Part shown: one piece after another, positions 24,887 to 33,800 of the stretch
How the letters are laid out: every line of letters starts with the position of its first letter
Numbering within the stretch: position 1 is the first letter of the stretch
Origin: Frateuria_A sp035695185
GTDB taxonomy: Bacteria; Pseudomonadota; Gammaproteobacteria; Xanthomonadales; Rhodanobacteraceae
NCBI RefSeq assembly: GCF_035695185.1
Contig: NZ_DASSES010000015.1
Span: 1-64,000 of the forward strand
Direction: 5' to 3'
Length of the DNA: 64,000 nt
Notes under the pieces: model-generated
Databases searched by the model: none
The model's input: only the letters and a program-made list of their open reading frames with translations
What the model was told of the DNA's origin: nothing
Made by a program: the position numbers and the translations under genes

Positions 24887-25612
24887 TTATGGACCGGAGA
24901 CCGCCAAGTCGGTTTGCAGCGCCTGGTTGTCGGCGTCCATGGCCAGCTTGAGGTGGTCACCCTCCGCCACCGCGGCATCGACCACCCATTCATGGTTGCT
25001 GCCGGAAAGGATGTACACGGGCTTGTCCGACATCGGCAGCCGCTTGCCGCCCTCAGTCGACAGCACGAAACGGCTCAGGTGTGCGTGCTCGGTGCCAGCG
25101 TTGTCGGCCGTGATCTTCAGGTGGCCCGCATCGATGCGAGTGGCGCGCCAGTGCAGGCCCGCGGCGATCGCCGCAGCGGGCTGGACGAAGACGGGCAGGC
25201 TGATCTCCAGCACCACGTGCAGCCCCTGGAATCCGGCACGCGGAGCCGGCGGCACTTCGCGCAGGAACAGCCGGTAAGTGCGTTCCTTCTGCGCATCCGG
25301 CGCGCGGCGGGAACCGACGCGTATGACCTGCGAGCCACCGGCAGGCACGGTGAAGATCGGTGGTGTCGCCAGGATGTCGTCCGCCGGGGCGAACACATCC
25401 TTGCCGCCCGCTTGCGACCAGGCCATCACCTGGAGCTGGATGGTCGCTGCATCGGCACCGGTGTTGCGCACCGTGAGGGCCGCGACCCGCTGGTCGGCAG
25501 AGAGCGTCGCGCTCACCGGGCCGACCTGGAACGAGCCGGCCCAGGCGTGGCCGACAGCCATAAAAAGAAACGCCAGGCCGCAAGCGGCCTGGCGTACGCG
25601 TGAACGCTTCAT
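24887..25612 (-). CDS. Periplasmic fimbrial chaperone (PapD-like)
   Basis: A 241-residue chaperone with a signal peptide (ACGLAFLFMAVGHAWA) and the two-domain immunoglobulin-like fold: SFQVGPVSATLSADQRVAALTVRN opens strand A/B, TPPIFTVPAGGSQVIRVG and ERTYRLFLREVPP mark the conserved subunit-binding edge with its Arg. It holds SCPU subunits for delivery to the usher. The start at 25612 lies one base past the pilin stop, so translation is probably coupled. The codons for residues ~7-17 also form a strong intrinsic terminator (see 25561-25594). Confidence 0.88.
   Translation of the reverse strand: MKRSRVRQAACGLAFLFMAVGHAWAGSFQVGPVSATLSADQRVAALTVRNTGADAATIQLQVMAWSQAGGKDVFAPADDILATPPIFTVPAGGSQVIRVGSRRAPDAQKERTYRLFLREVPPAPRAGFQGLHVVLEISLPVFVQPAAAIAAGLHWRATRIDAGHLKITADNAGTEHAHLSRFVLSTEGGKRLPMSDKPVYILSGSNHEWVVDAAVAEGDHLKLAMDADNQALQTDLAVSGP
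25561..25594 (-). terminator. Intrinsic terminator inside the chaperone signal-peptide codons
   Basis: On the minus strand CGCCAGGCCG, loop CTTG, CGGCCTGGCG (25594-25571) makes a perfect 10-bp stem, followed at once by TTTCTTTTTA (25570-25561). It starts 20 bases after the pilin stop and 19 bases into the chaperone gene. It fits partial termination, giving much pilin and little chaperone/usher, with relief when ribosomes run into the chaperone start. Confidence 0.8.
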
Positions 25613-25613
25613 T

Positions 25614-26138
25614 TCAGAAAGTGACGGTCGCAACGACGGTGTCCGAATAGCTGCCGGAGGCGACATTCTGCCCCGCGGCGACCGAGCCGTACACCGTGGT
25701 GCTCACGGCGGCACCCGTACCGGTGACGGCGGCGCCGGTGCCGGCGGTGTTGCCCCACACCGTGGTGCGGCCTGAATCGGAGTACAGCTGGTACGACAGG
25801 TAATCAGACGCGCCGCTCAGCATGCGGCGGACCGGCGCAGCGTCGGTAGAGCCGGTGTCGGCATTGGCGCCCTGGCCAAGCGTAATGGTCGCGGCGGCAC
25901 CGTTGGTGCAGGTGGTGTTGATGGTGCCCGAGCCGGTCAGGTCGGTGCTGGCATTGGTGACGACCGGGTCATACGCGCCGAAGGCAAGGCCGCCGCTGGC
26001 GTCGATCGTGCAATTGGCGGTCACGCTGGCGGACACCGCCAAGTTGGACGTTGCGGTGGCGGCATAGGCCGTACCGCCCAGCGCCGAAAGCGCAATGAGC
26101 GTAGTGGCGGCCAGGGCGGACTTGAGAATCTTATTCAT
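25614..26138 (-). CDS. Spore coat U-domain (SCPU) major fimbrial subunit
   Basis: A 174-residue secreted pilin. Signal peptide MNKILKSALAATTLIALSAL...AYA is followed by the mature SCPU domain with TANCTIDASGGLAFGAYDP, INTTCTNGAAATITLGQG, TTVWGNTAG and terminal strand VVATVTF. As first gene, with its own terminator immediately after it, it is probably the abundant shaft subunit. The ATG at 26138 has an AGGA Shine-Dalgarno (CAGGAAAACAGTCAT before the start). Expression likely depends on the upstream leader and the two CRP-like boxes. Confidence 0.88.
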   Translation of the reverse strand: MNKILKSALAATTLIALSALGGTAYAATATSNLAVSASVTANCTIDASGGLAFGAYDPVVTNASTDLTGSGTINTTCTNGAAATITLGQGANADTGSTDAAPVRRMLSGASDYLSYQLYSDSGRTTVWGNTAGTGAAVTGTGAAVSTTVYGSVAAGQNVASGSYSDTVVATVTF

Positions 26139-26153
26139 ATGACTGTTTTCCTG

Positions 26154-26175
26154 AAAAAGAGCGCGCAAAGGCGCG
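26154..26175 (-). terminator. Small GC hairpin plus U-run between leader and pilin start codon
   Basis: On the minus strand CGCGC, loop CTTT, GCGCG (26175-26162) is followed by CTCTTTTTC, ending 15 bases before the pilin ATG. The stem is short (5 bp) but all GC. Its place between the conserved leader and the Shine-Dalgarno is where a transcription attenuator would be expected. Confidence 0.5.
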
Positions 26176-26181
26176 GGCAAA

Positions 26182-26297
26182 TGGATGTCGACGAGCAAAA
26201 GGTCTTGCGCGATGCGGGCCCCTTGTTTGTTCGTTCCCCGTCGATGAGGCAAGCGATGTGCCAGCAGTCCGCTTGACGATTGAAATCGCTCTCAGGT
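26182..26297 (-). ncRNA. Conserved 5' leader A, candidate structured regulatory RNA (shared with 51639-51750)
   Basis: Read on the minus strand, from CCTGAGAGCG (26295-26286) through TGGCACATCGCTTGCC (26263-26248) and GACGGGGAACGAACAAACAA (26242-26223) to TTTGCTCGTCGAC (26200-26188). The same blocks in the same order occur before the orphan fimbrial gene near 51.6-51.75 kb, with diverged spacers between them. That pattern is typical of a structured leader rather than a recent copy. It is followed here by a terminator-like hairpin. It does not contain the core of the c-di-GMP-I (GEMM) riboswitch, and I cannot match it to a known class. Confidence 0.55.
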
Positions 26298-26435
26298 GAT
26301 CAGTAGTTGTGATCGATGTCGCATCTTCGCGCTGAATGCGCAGCCAATTGCCGGAATGGCCAAGGGTCAATCTATTGACGCCTGGAATAACAAATTGACG
26401 GTTTGCAGACGTCCTGCTTTAACAAAAGGGCCATA

Positions 26436-26451
26436 CGTGATTCGCGTCACA
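26436..26451. promoter_or_regulatory. CRP/Clp-like palindromic box A1
   Basis: CGTGATTCGCGTCACA matches the CRP consensus TGTGA-N6-TCACA at nine of ten positions. It lies 298 bases upstream of the pilin start and 241 upstream of the kinase start on the other strand. Its partner box is centred exactly 25 bp away. In xanthomonads the CRP homologue Clp uses this consensus and is inhibited by c-di-GMP. Confidence 0.65.
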
Positions 26452-26460
26452 TTTGTAAAG

Positions 26461-26476
26461 TGTGATCACCATCACG
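26461..26476. promoter_or_regulatory. CRP/Clp-like palindromic box A2
   Basis: TGTGATCACCATCACG matches TGTGA-N6-TCACA at nine of ten positions. Centre at 26468.5, 25 bp from box A1. Between the fimbrial operon (minus) and the sensor kinase (plus), the pair could serve either or both promoters. The remaining part of the 553-bp intergenic region (26298-26435 and 26477-26691) shows AT-rich promoter-like stretches but no other clear element. Confidence 0.65.
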
Positions 26477-26691
26477 CTTCGAGCGCACTGTCGATGCCGG
26501 ACCCATCGCAGCATGCCGGTAACGCGCCTGCGGCATGGGCCGCCGGCCTCAAAAACGCTGTGCGAGTGCCGACAGCGAGGGTACGGCATGGGGCTCGCCG
26601 GGTTTTTCCGCGCTTTGTGCGGCTGTCTGGCACGCGTCTTGCGCACGATAGGGCGCCGCATCCTTTCGACGCGCTCGCCCAGAAAAAGCCA

Positions 26692-27909
26692 ATGTCATTT
26701 GCCACAACATCGCTGGACGCCCAGGTCATCCTCGACTCACTCCCGCTGTCGGTGATCCTCCTGGATCAGCAGGGCAGGGTCCGCCACGCGAATGCGGCCG
26801 CGCGTCGGCTCGCCTCGGTGGTGAACGGCGCCGTGACCGAGGGACTACTCAGCCTGGTGGAAGGAATGCCGCCGGAGGTGCAGGCGCAACCGCAGGCCGC
26901 GGGCGACGGATGGGAAGACCGCAGAGCGTGCGCGCTCGAAGGCGGCGGCTCGCTCGGAATCGTGCGCCAGTGGAGGCCCTGCGCCGATGGGTCCGAACTG
27001 ACTAGCGTCACGATCCGTCCGGCCAGCGCACTCCAGCCACCTGGAACCATGGCCGGTCCGGAACAGGAAAAGCAGCTGCTGGAGCGGCAGAGCCTCGTTC
27101 ACGCCGAAAAGCTCGCCACCGTGGGACAGCTGGCCGCCGGCATGGCCCACGAAATCAACAATCCCATTTGCTACGTCCAGTCGAACCTGGGATCGCTGCA
27201 GGACTACGTCAACAAGCTCTTCGGCCTGGTCGAGGTATGCGAGGAAATCATCCGCGACGACGGAACCGCGGCCCCGGGCAAGCTGAGCGTCCTGGACGCG
27301 CGCAAGCAGGCCATCGATTTTCCGATGATCGTGGAGGACTTGCCGCTGTTGTTGGCCGAATCGCGCGAGGGCGTGGAACGCATCCGCCAGATCGTGCAGA
27401 ACCTGCGCGACTTCTCCCGCATCGATGCCACCGAAGGATTCCGCCTGTTCGACATACACCGGGCGATCGAAACCACCTTGGGCATCGTGCGCAGCCTGAG
27501 CGGAAGCGCGATCGGTTTTTCAACCTATTTCGAAGAACTGCCGCTGGTGGAGTGCAACCCTACCGAATTGAACCAGGTATTGATGAATATCCTGGTCAAT
27601 GCCACCCAGGCTGTCGGACAGAACGGCCTGATCGAGATCCACACCGGTAGGGGACCGCACCATGTATGGATCGAGATCAAGGACAACGGGTGCGGTATCG
27701 AGGAGCACGTCCTGCCGCGGATCTTCGAGCCGTTTTTCACGACCAAGGAGGTTGGCCGCGGCACAGGCCTCGGACTATCGATCAGCTACGGCATCATCAA
27801 GAAACACGGCGGCGACCTGACGGTTCGTTCGCGCGTCGGCGCAGGGACCGTTTTCCTGATCACGCTCCCGGTCAAGCAGGCCGGCAGCACTCCAGCGTTC
27901 ACCGAGTGA
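26692..27909 (+). CDS. PAS-domain sensor histidine kinase (NtrB/HydH-like, soluble)
   Basis: A 405-residue cytoplasmic kinase. An N-terminal PAS-like domain (residues ~8-110; SLPLSVILLDQQGRVRHAN) is followed by the H-box AAGMAHEINNPICYVQSNL (~residue 150) with a long insertion, N-box QVLMNILVNATQAV, G1 DNGCGIEE, F-box FEPFFTTK and G2 GTGLGLSIS. The AHEINNP form places it in the HPK4 family. There is no membrane segment, so it senses an internal cue. The receiver encoded 5 bases downstream is its likely partner. It starts at ATG 26692 after AGAAAAAG; earlier in-frame starts read through regulatory DNA. Confidence 0.9.
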   Translation: MSFATTSLDAQVILDSLPLSVILLDQQGRVRHANAAARRLASVVNGAVTEGLLSLVEGMPPEVQAQPQAAGDGWEDRRACALEGGGSLGIVRQWRPCADGSELTSVTIRPASALQPPGTMAGPEQEKQLLERQSLVHAEKLATVGQLAAGMAHEINNPICYVQSNLGSLQDYVNKLFGLVEVCEEIIRDDGTAAPGKLSVLDARKQAIDFPMIVEDLPLLLAESREGVERIRQIVQNLRDFSRIDATEGFRLFDIHRAIETTLGIVRSLSGSAIGFSTYFEELPLVECNPTELNQVLMNILVNATQAVGQNGLIEIHTGRGPHHVWIEIKDNGCGIEEHVLPRIFEPFFTTKEVGRGTGLGLSISYGIIKKHGGDLTVRSRVGAGTVFLITLPVKQAGSTPAFTE

Positions 27910-27913
27910 AACC

Positions 27914-28468
27914 ATGACTTACAAATTGCTGCTCCTGGATGACGAACCGGCGATCCTCAGCGCGCTGACCCGCGTGATCAACCGTATTGGAGCGGCCCGG
28001 CTGGGCGCTCCCTGCCGGATCAGTGCGTTCACGGACGCATCGCTGGCGCTGGCCAGTCTGCAGAGCGAGTCATACGACCTGGTCATTACCGATTTCCGCA
28101 TGCCCGCGATGAGCGGGTTGGATTTCCTGCGCGAGGCGATCCGCCACCAGCCGGACATCGCGCGCATCATCATCAGCGGCCATGCCGACCTCCCCACGAT
28201 GGTCGCGGCGATCAACGATGCCCAGGTGTTCCGCTTCGTCGGCAAGCCCTGGGACGACGACGAACTGCAGCTTGCGGTCATCCAGGCGCTTCACGTCTAT
28301 GCGCTTGGCCGGGAGAACCAGCGGCTGGCGGATCTGGTGCGTGTCCAGCAGGGCACGATTTCGCGCCAGGAAGCCGAGCTGCGCCAACTGGAGGCCGAAT
28401 GTCCCGGCATCACGCGCGTGGAACGCGATGAACATGGCGCGATCTACCTGGACGAGGACAATCTCTAG
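27914..28468 (+). CDS. Single-domain response regulator with C-terminal coiled coil
   Basis: A 184-residue protein: receiver domain residues ~1-125 (LLLDDEPAIL, phospho-Asp in LVITDFRMPAMSG, IIISGHAD, FVGKPWDDDEL) and then a helical tail of ~55 residues (RVQQGTISRQEAELRQLEAE). No DNA-binding or enzymatic output is visible. The KPWDDDEL form is shared with the REC domain of the neighbouring PAS-GGDEF-EAL-REC protein, suggesting a common phosphorelay. It ends 19 bases from the convergent stop of that protein. Confidence 0.88.
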   Translation: MTYKLLLLDDEPAILSALTRVINRIGAARLGAPCRISAFTDASLALASLQSESYDLVITDFRMPAMSGLDFLREAIRHQPDIARIIISGHADLPTMVAAINDAQVFRFVGKPWDDDELQLAVIQALHVYALGRENQRLADLVRVQQGTISRQEAELRQLEAECPGITRVERDEHGAIYLDEDNL

Positions 28469-28487
28469 CCGGTTGCGTGCACGCCGT

Positions 28488-30614
28488 TCACGACGGGCGC
28501 GGGTCTCCCGCATGGCTCGTCGCGTGACCCTGCGGTTCGCGGCGGGCAGCGGAAACCGCATCGCGGATGACCCTGCGCAGGTCGTCGTCGACCCAGGGCT
28601 TGGTGAGGAACCGGTATACGGCCCCGCCATTGATGGCCTCGGTGACTGCGCCGATATCCGCGTAGCCACTGAGAATCATGCGGATAGTGCGTGGATGCGT
28701 TTCCTTCACCTTGCCGAGGAACTCGGTCCCGCGCCCCTCGGGCATCCGGTGATCGGACACCACCACGTCGACCGACGCGGTGCCGAGGATGTCGAACGCC
28801 TGCTGGAAGGTACCGGCCGTGTGGATCGTGTAGCCGTCGCGGCGAAGCAACCGCGCCAGCGCACGCAGGACGTTCTGCTCGTCGTCCACCAGCAGGACCG
28901 AACCCGCATCGCCCCGGTGTGCACCCTCGGCGTTCTGCAGCGACGGATTGCGCAGCCGCGCCAGCATCGCATCCGCGCTGACCGGTTCGCCCAGATGGTT
29001 GCCTTGCGCGAACTCGCAGCCGTTGCGTTCGAGGAATCCCAATTGCAGCGCCGTCTCCACGCCCTCGGCGACTACCGTGCAGCCGAATTCGTGCGCCAGC
29101 CCGATGATCGCGCGACAGATGCGGGCTGCCCCGATGTCGTTGGGCACCGCAGACACGAAGGTGCGGTCGATCTTCAGCCGGTTGACCGGAAAGCGCTGCA
29201 TCAGACCGAGACTGGAGTGCCCGATGCCGAAATCGTCCATCGACAGGCTCACGCCGATCTTGCGCAACTCGCGCATGAGCGACGCGACGTGGTCGGGATC
29301 GCCCATGATGGCCTTCTCGGTCAACTCCAGTTCCAGATAGCGCGCCGGAAGGCGAGCCCCATCGAGGGCGCGGCTTACGTCTTCGATGACCTGCTGCCCG
29401 CGCATCTGCAAGCCCGATACGTTGACCGACAGGACGAAGTCGCCCACGCCGCAATCGAGCCAGCGGCGTGCCTGCTGGCATGCCTGCACCAGCACCCACT
29501 GGCCGATGTCCGCGATCAGCCCGAGGTCCTCGGCCAGCGGAATGAAGCGGTCCGGAGTCACCAGGCCGAGCTGCGGGCTGCACCAGCGCACCAGTGCCTC
29601 CATGCCGGTGATTTCCCGCTTGGCCGCGTTCACCACCGGCTGGTAGGCCAGTTCGAGCTCGCCCCTGGCGACCGCGCCGCGCAGGTGCGCGCCCATATCC
29701 ATGCGGTCCTTCAGGAGCTCGCGCTGACGGGCATTGAACACGTGCACGCGGTGGCCACCACGCTCCTTGGCGGTGCGCGCCGCCAGAGCCGATTGCTGGA
29801 GCAGGTCCTCCGCGCTGGCTGCGGTATCCGGGAAACAGGCGATACCGATGCTGGCGCCGAGGCGCACCTGGACGGTGCCCAGCGAAACGGGCTGCTTCAG
29901 CTCGTCAAGCAGTTGCTGGCCGACGTCGAGCATGTCCGCGTCGCCGGTGGCGTCGATGCCGCCGACGATGAACTCGTCGCCGGCGATCCGGCTGAGCAGG
30001 GAAACATCCCGCCCTCCGGCGACCAGGCGATCGGCGATCAGCCGCAACAACCGGTCGCCTGCCTCGAAGCCGTCCGTCTGGTTGAAGGCACCAAACTTGT
30101 CGATGTCGACGTAGCAGACGAACAACCGGTGGCATTGAGTGACGGCGCGCACCAGTTCGGCGGCAAGGTTGTCCTTGACCTGCCCGGGGTGCAGCAGGCC
30201 GGACACCGCGTCGTGGCTGGCCAGGAAGGCGCGCGCTTGCTCGGCGGCAACGGCGTCGCCGACATCGTGGAGGGTGACGACGACCTGCGCGGACCGCCTG
30301 TCCGCGCCGATAACCTGGCGGGCGACGAGCTTGCACCACCGGGGCTCGCCATCGATGTCGATGGGCCCGGTGCGCTCGACGACGTCGCTACCACTGAGGG
30401 CCGGTTCGATGTCTTCGAGCCAAGGCGCTCCGCCCAGCGCGAGGTTCCAGCGGACACCTTCCGCCGTCGCCGCACTGCGGCCGAAAAACCGCTCGTATGC
30501 CGGATTGACCCGAACGACGTGGAGGCCATCCGATGTGGCCGCGAGTGCGATCACCGGCGCATCAGTGCTCGCGTAGCACAGTTCGAGGATAGGGTTGCTG
30601 GTCGTTCTCGTCAT
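28488..30614 (-). CDS. PAS-GGDEF(degenerate)-EAL-REC c-di-GMP phosphodiesterase
   Basis: 708 residues. A PAS domain (~10-125) is followed by a GGDEF domain whose signature reads AGDEF (RIAGDEFIVG, ~residue 245), then an EAL domain with intact catalytic elements: MEALVRW, ELELTEKA, SMDDFGIGHSS, LKIDRTFV and AEGVET (~residues 320-560). A receiver domain closes the protein (VLLVDDEQNVLRAL, VVVSDHRMPEG, LTKPWVDDDL). The GGDEF signature changes the first Gly, so cyclase activity is doubtful; it may bind GTP to activate the EAL. A C-terminal receiver on this scaffold is unusual. Start at ATG 30614. Confidence 0.9.
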   Translation of the reverse strand: MTRTTSNPILELCYASTDAPVIALAATSDGLHVVRVNPAYERFFGRSAATAEGVRWNLALGGAPWLEDIEPALSGSDVVERTGPIDIDGEPRWCKLVARQVIGADRRSAQVVVTLHDVGDAVAAEQARAFLASHDAVSGLLHPGQVKDNLAAELVRAVTQCHRLFVCYVDIDKFGAFNQTDGFEAGDRLLRLIADRLVAGGRDVSLLSRIAGDEFIVGGIDATGDADMLDVGQQLLDELKQPVSLGTVQVRLGASIGIACFPDTAASAEDLLQQSALAARTAKERGGHRVHVFNARQRELLKDRMDMGAHLRGAVARGELELAYQPVVNAAKREITGMEALVRWCSPQLGLVTPDRFIPLAEDLGLIADIGQWVLVQACQQARRWLDCGVGDFVLSVNVSGLQMRGQQVIEDVSRALDGARLPARYLELELTEKAIMGDPDHVASLMRELRKIGVSLSMDDFGIGHSSLGLMQRFPVNRLKIDRTFVSAVPNDIGAARICRAIIGLAHEFGCTVVAEGVETALQLGFLERNGCEFAQGNHLGEPVSADAMLARLRNPSLQNAEGAHRGDAGSVLLVDDEQNVLRALARLLRRDGYTIHTAGTFQQAFDILGTASVDVVVSDHRMPEGRGTEFLGKVKETHPRTIRMILSGYADIGAVTEAINGGAVYRFLTKPWVDDDLRRVIRDAVSAARREPQGHATSHAGDPRPS

Positions 30615-30837
30615 CGGCGCTCGGGCAACCAGACCTTTGTGGTATATCGGCAAGGGTGGGGGGAGCTTGAGACGGGGGCGAAGCGACAGGTGGTCTACGC
30701 ATGTCCCCGGCACGCGGGTTCAAGTCTTCACCAGACCGCGCCGATATTGTGTGCAAGCTATCAAGCTCTGCCGCTTCCTCTGAAAAAACGGATGCCCCAC
30801 GCTGGCATGCGTGCCCATCCTCCTGCCACGGCTATCT

Positions 30838-33800
30838 ATGCTTCACCCGATCCCGATGCCCCCTGACGTGGGGAGAGAACAGGGTGCCCTGGCACCCCTC
30901 GAGCGGTTTGCGCTGCAGCGGTTGAACACGCGCTGCCTGGTGGTTGACTGGGAAGGCACGCGTGTTGCCGTATTGGGAGAAGCGGTGGCGGTACTGCCTA
31001 CGCCGGACGCGGACGAGGTCGCGCGCTGGGTTGCCTGTCCGCTGCCGATGCCAGACGGCACCACGGCGGGACGGCTGTGGGCCCCGCAAGGGGTCGACGC
31101 GTCCGGAATGCGCGAAGTGGCGGAGCTCTTCGCCCATGCACTCGCGATGAAGGCGGAGCGGGACACGCTCGCGCGGAAACTGCGTCGCGTCGAGCGCGCC
31201 GTACGCGCGGCCAACGTCGGCCTGTGGGAATGGGACGTGCGAACGGGCCATGCCTATTCGGAAAACGACTGGCCCTCGCTGCTCGGCTACGGGCCTGGCG
31301 ACGTGGAGATGAGCTACGCCGGCTGGGCATCGCTGGTGCACCCGGATGACCTGCCGAGTACCGAGGCCGCCTTGCAGACCTTCCTCGCGTCGCCCGGGCC
31401 GAAGCGCTTGCGTGTCGAGTACCGCCTGCGCCACTCCTCGGGGGAGTGGCGCTGGACGCTCTCGCTCGGCGACGTAATCCAGCGATGGCAGGATGGCAGT
31501 CCGCGCGTGGTGGCGGGGACGCATCAGGACATCCACGTGCAGAAGACTTCGCGCCTGGCATTGAGCGAGAGCGAGGCCTACGCGCGCAGCCTGTTCAACT
31601 CGAGTCCGGACGCGATTACCGTAATCGGCCTGGACGGCAGGATCCACGACGTCTCGCCCAGCGGCCTGGAGCTGCAGGGAGCGAAGACTCGCGAAGAGGT
31701 CATCGGCACGGACTGGCTCAGGCGTTGGTTGCCCTCCTACCGCGGGCTGGCCGAGCAGGCGCTCGCCAGCGTGGCCGAAGGCCACGCGAACCGCTTCAGC
31801 GGCGCGGCGATCATCGCTGGCGAGCAACGCTGGCGCGACGTATATGCCGCACCATTGCGCGATGCCGATGGTTCGATCCGGTGCGCGCTGGTCACCTCGC
31901 GCGACATCAGCGAACAGGTGCGGACCGAAGAGGAGCTGCGGCGACTCACCAGCAGCATGGGCGAGCTGGTGCAACGACAGACCGCCGAGATTCGCGACAA
32001 CGAGGCACGGCTGCGCTCGATCCTCTCCAATCTCGACGGCATGGCGTACCGCTGGCAGGTGATTGACGACCGGCCGGTGTACTTCGTCAGCGATGGCGCT
32101 CGCCAGCTGCTTGGCATCGAACCGGGGACGATCCTGTCGGCCAACGATGTCCTCGAGCGCTTCGTGCACGAGGACGACCGCGACCGCGTGGCCGCCGCCT
32201 GGGCGATGGTGTCCGAAACGGGCGTGCACCAGCACGAATACCGCATCCTCGATGCCAGGGGCAACCACCGTTGGATCCACGAACGCCTGTGCTTGGTGCG
32301 CTCCGGTGGCCGGAATACCGGCTGCGTGGACGCCATGCTCACCGACGTGACCGAGCGGCGCGACATGCTGCGCTCGCTTACGCTGGCCAACCACACGCTC
32401 GAGGAATCGCTGGTCTCGGTGTTCTGGCTGGACGAACACGGTGCTGGCCTGCGCGCCAACCGGGCGACCGCCCGGCTGCTCGGCTACAGCAACCAGCAAC
32501 TCGAGCAACTGGACCTCACGCGCATCCATCCGGATCTGGGTGCCGAGCGCTGGGCGCAGCTGCGGCAGGTCATCCAGACCCAGGGGCCGCAGCAACTGCA
32601 CGTGAAACTGCGGCGCAGCGATGGCCGCGAGCTGCCAGTGTTCGTGTTTCTCACCTCGGTCCAGTTCGAAGGACGCGAAATCTACGTCGGCTTCGCCAGC
32701 GACGAATCGCGTCGGATCGAGGACCAGCAGGCCCGTCGCGACAGCGACCTGCTCAGTCGCGCGGCGCTGGGCGCGCTTTCCTCCCGGATCGCAATCCTCG
32801 ATCGCACCGGCAAGGTGCTGGCGACGAACCGCGCATGGGAGCAAGGCAATCCGGCCACCCGTGACAGGCCGCGCGCCGTGGTGGGATCCAACTGGCTGGA
32901 AAAGATCTCCCTGTCTGCCCATCCCGAGGCGCCAGCGATCCATGCGGGCCTGCTCGCCGTGGTCCAGGAGCACGCGGAAACCTTCGAGCGGGAATACGTC
33001 TACACCGCGGAAGACGAGCCGAACCCGCTCTGGATGCAGATGCGGGCGACGCGCTTCGGCAGCGGCAGCGACCTGCGCATGGTCGTGGCCATCGAGGACA
33101 TTTCCCGGCACAAGCACATCCAGTTCGCGCTCGATCGCAGCCGGCGCCTGTTCGAAACGCTGTGCGTGGCCGCGCCGGTGGTGATCTTCCAGACCGATGG
33201 GGAAGGGTCATGCTGTTACATCAGCAGCCACTGGGACTTGCTCACTGGAAGGCAGGCCTCCAAGGACCTGGGTTACGGCTGGCTGGACGCGATCGACCCG
33301 GAAGATTTCAAGCCGTTCCGCCAGGCCTGGTTCGATGCCCAGGAAAGCAGCGGCAGCTTCGTTGCCGAATGCCGACTGCGTCATGCGGATGGAGGCGAGA
33401 TCCAGGCGCTGATCCAGGCCGTGAGGCTGCGCTCATCCGTCGACCAGGGCGATGAGCCGGGCTGGGTCGGAACCATGACCGACCTCACCCAGGTCAAGGC
33501 AGCAACCCGCGAGCTGGCCTGCGTCGAGCAGAGGCAGCGCGAGGTGCTGCAATCGTTGCCGGCATTCGTCTATGTCTTGCGGCCCACGGCCGATAGCGTC
33601 ATCGAACCGGTATGGCTGTCCTCCAGGGTGGATCCGTTCGGCCACCGCTTCGAGGATGGGCTCCCGAGCAGCACGTGGTGGTCCGAGCACGTGCACCCGG
33701 ACGATGCCGAACGCGTGCTCGCCGAGTTCAACGGCAAGTTGGGCACGCACGATCGCTGGTCGTACGAGTACCGCCTGCGCCGCGCGGACGGCAGCTATGC

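Noticed and set aside
26182..26297. Identification of the fimbrial leader as a c-di-GMP-I (GEMM) riboswitch
   Set aside because: The GEMM core (GCACAGGGCAAACC ... GGACGCAAAGCC) is not present; the shared blocks are different, so no known class is claimed.
30615..30837. Sigma-54 promoter (GGCACGCGGGTT) before the ten-PAS kinase
   Set aside because: The required GC at the -12 position is absent (CA instead).
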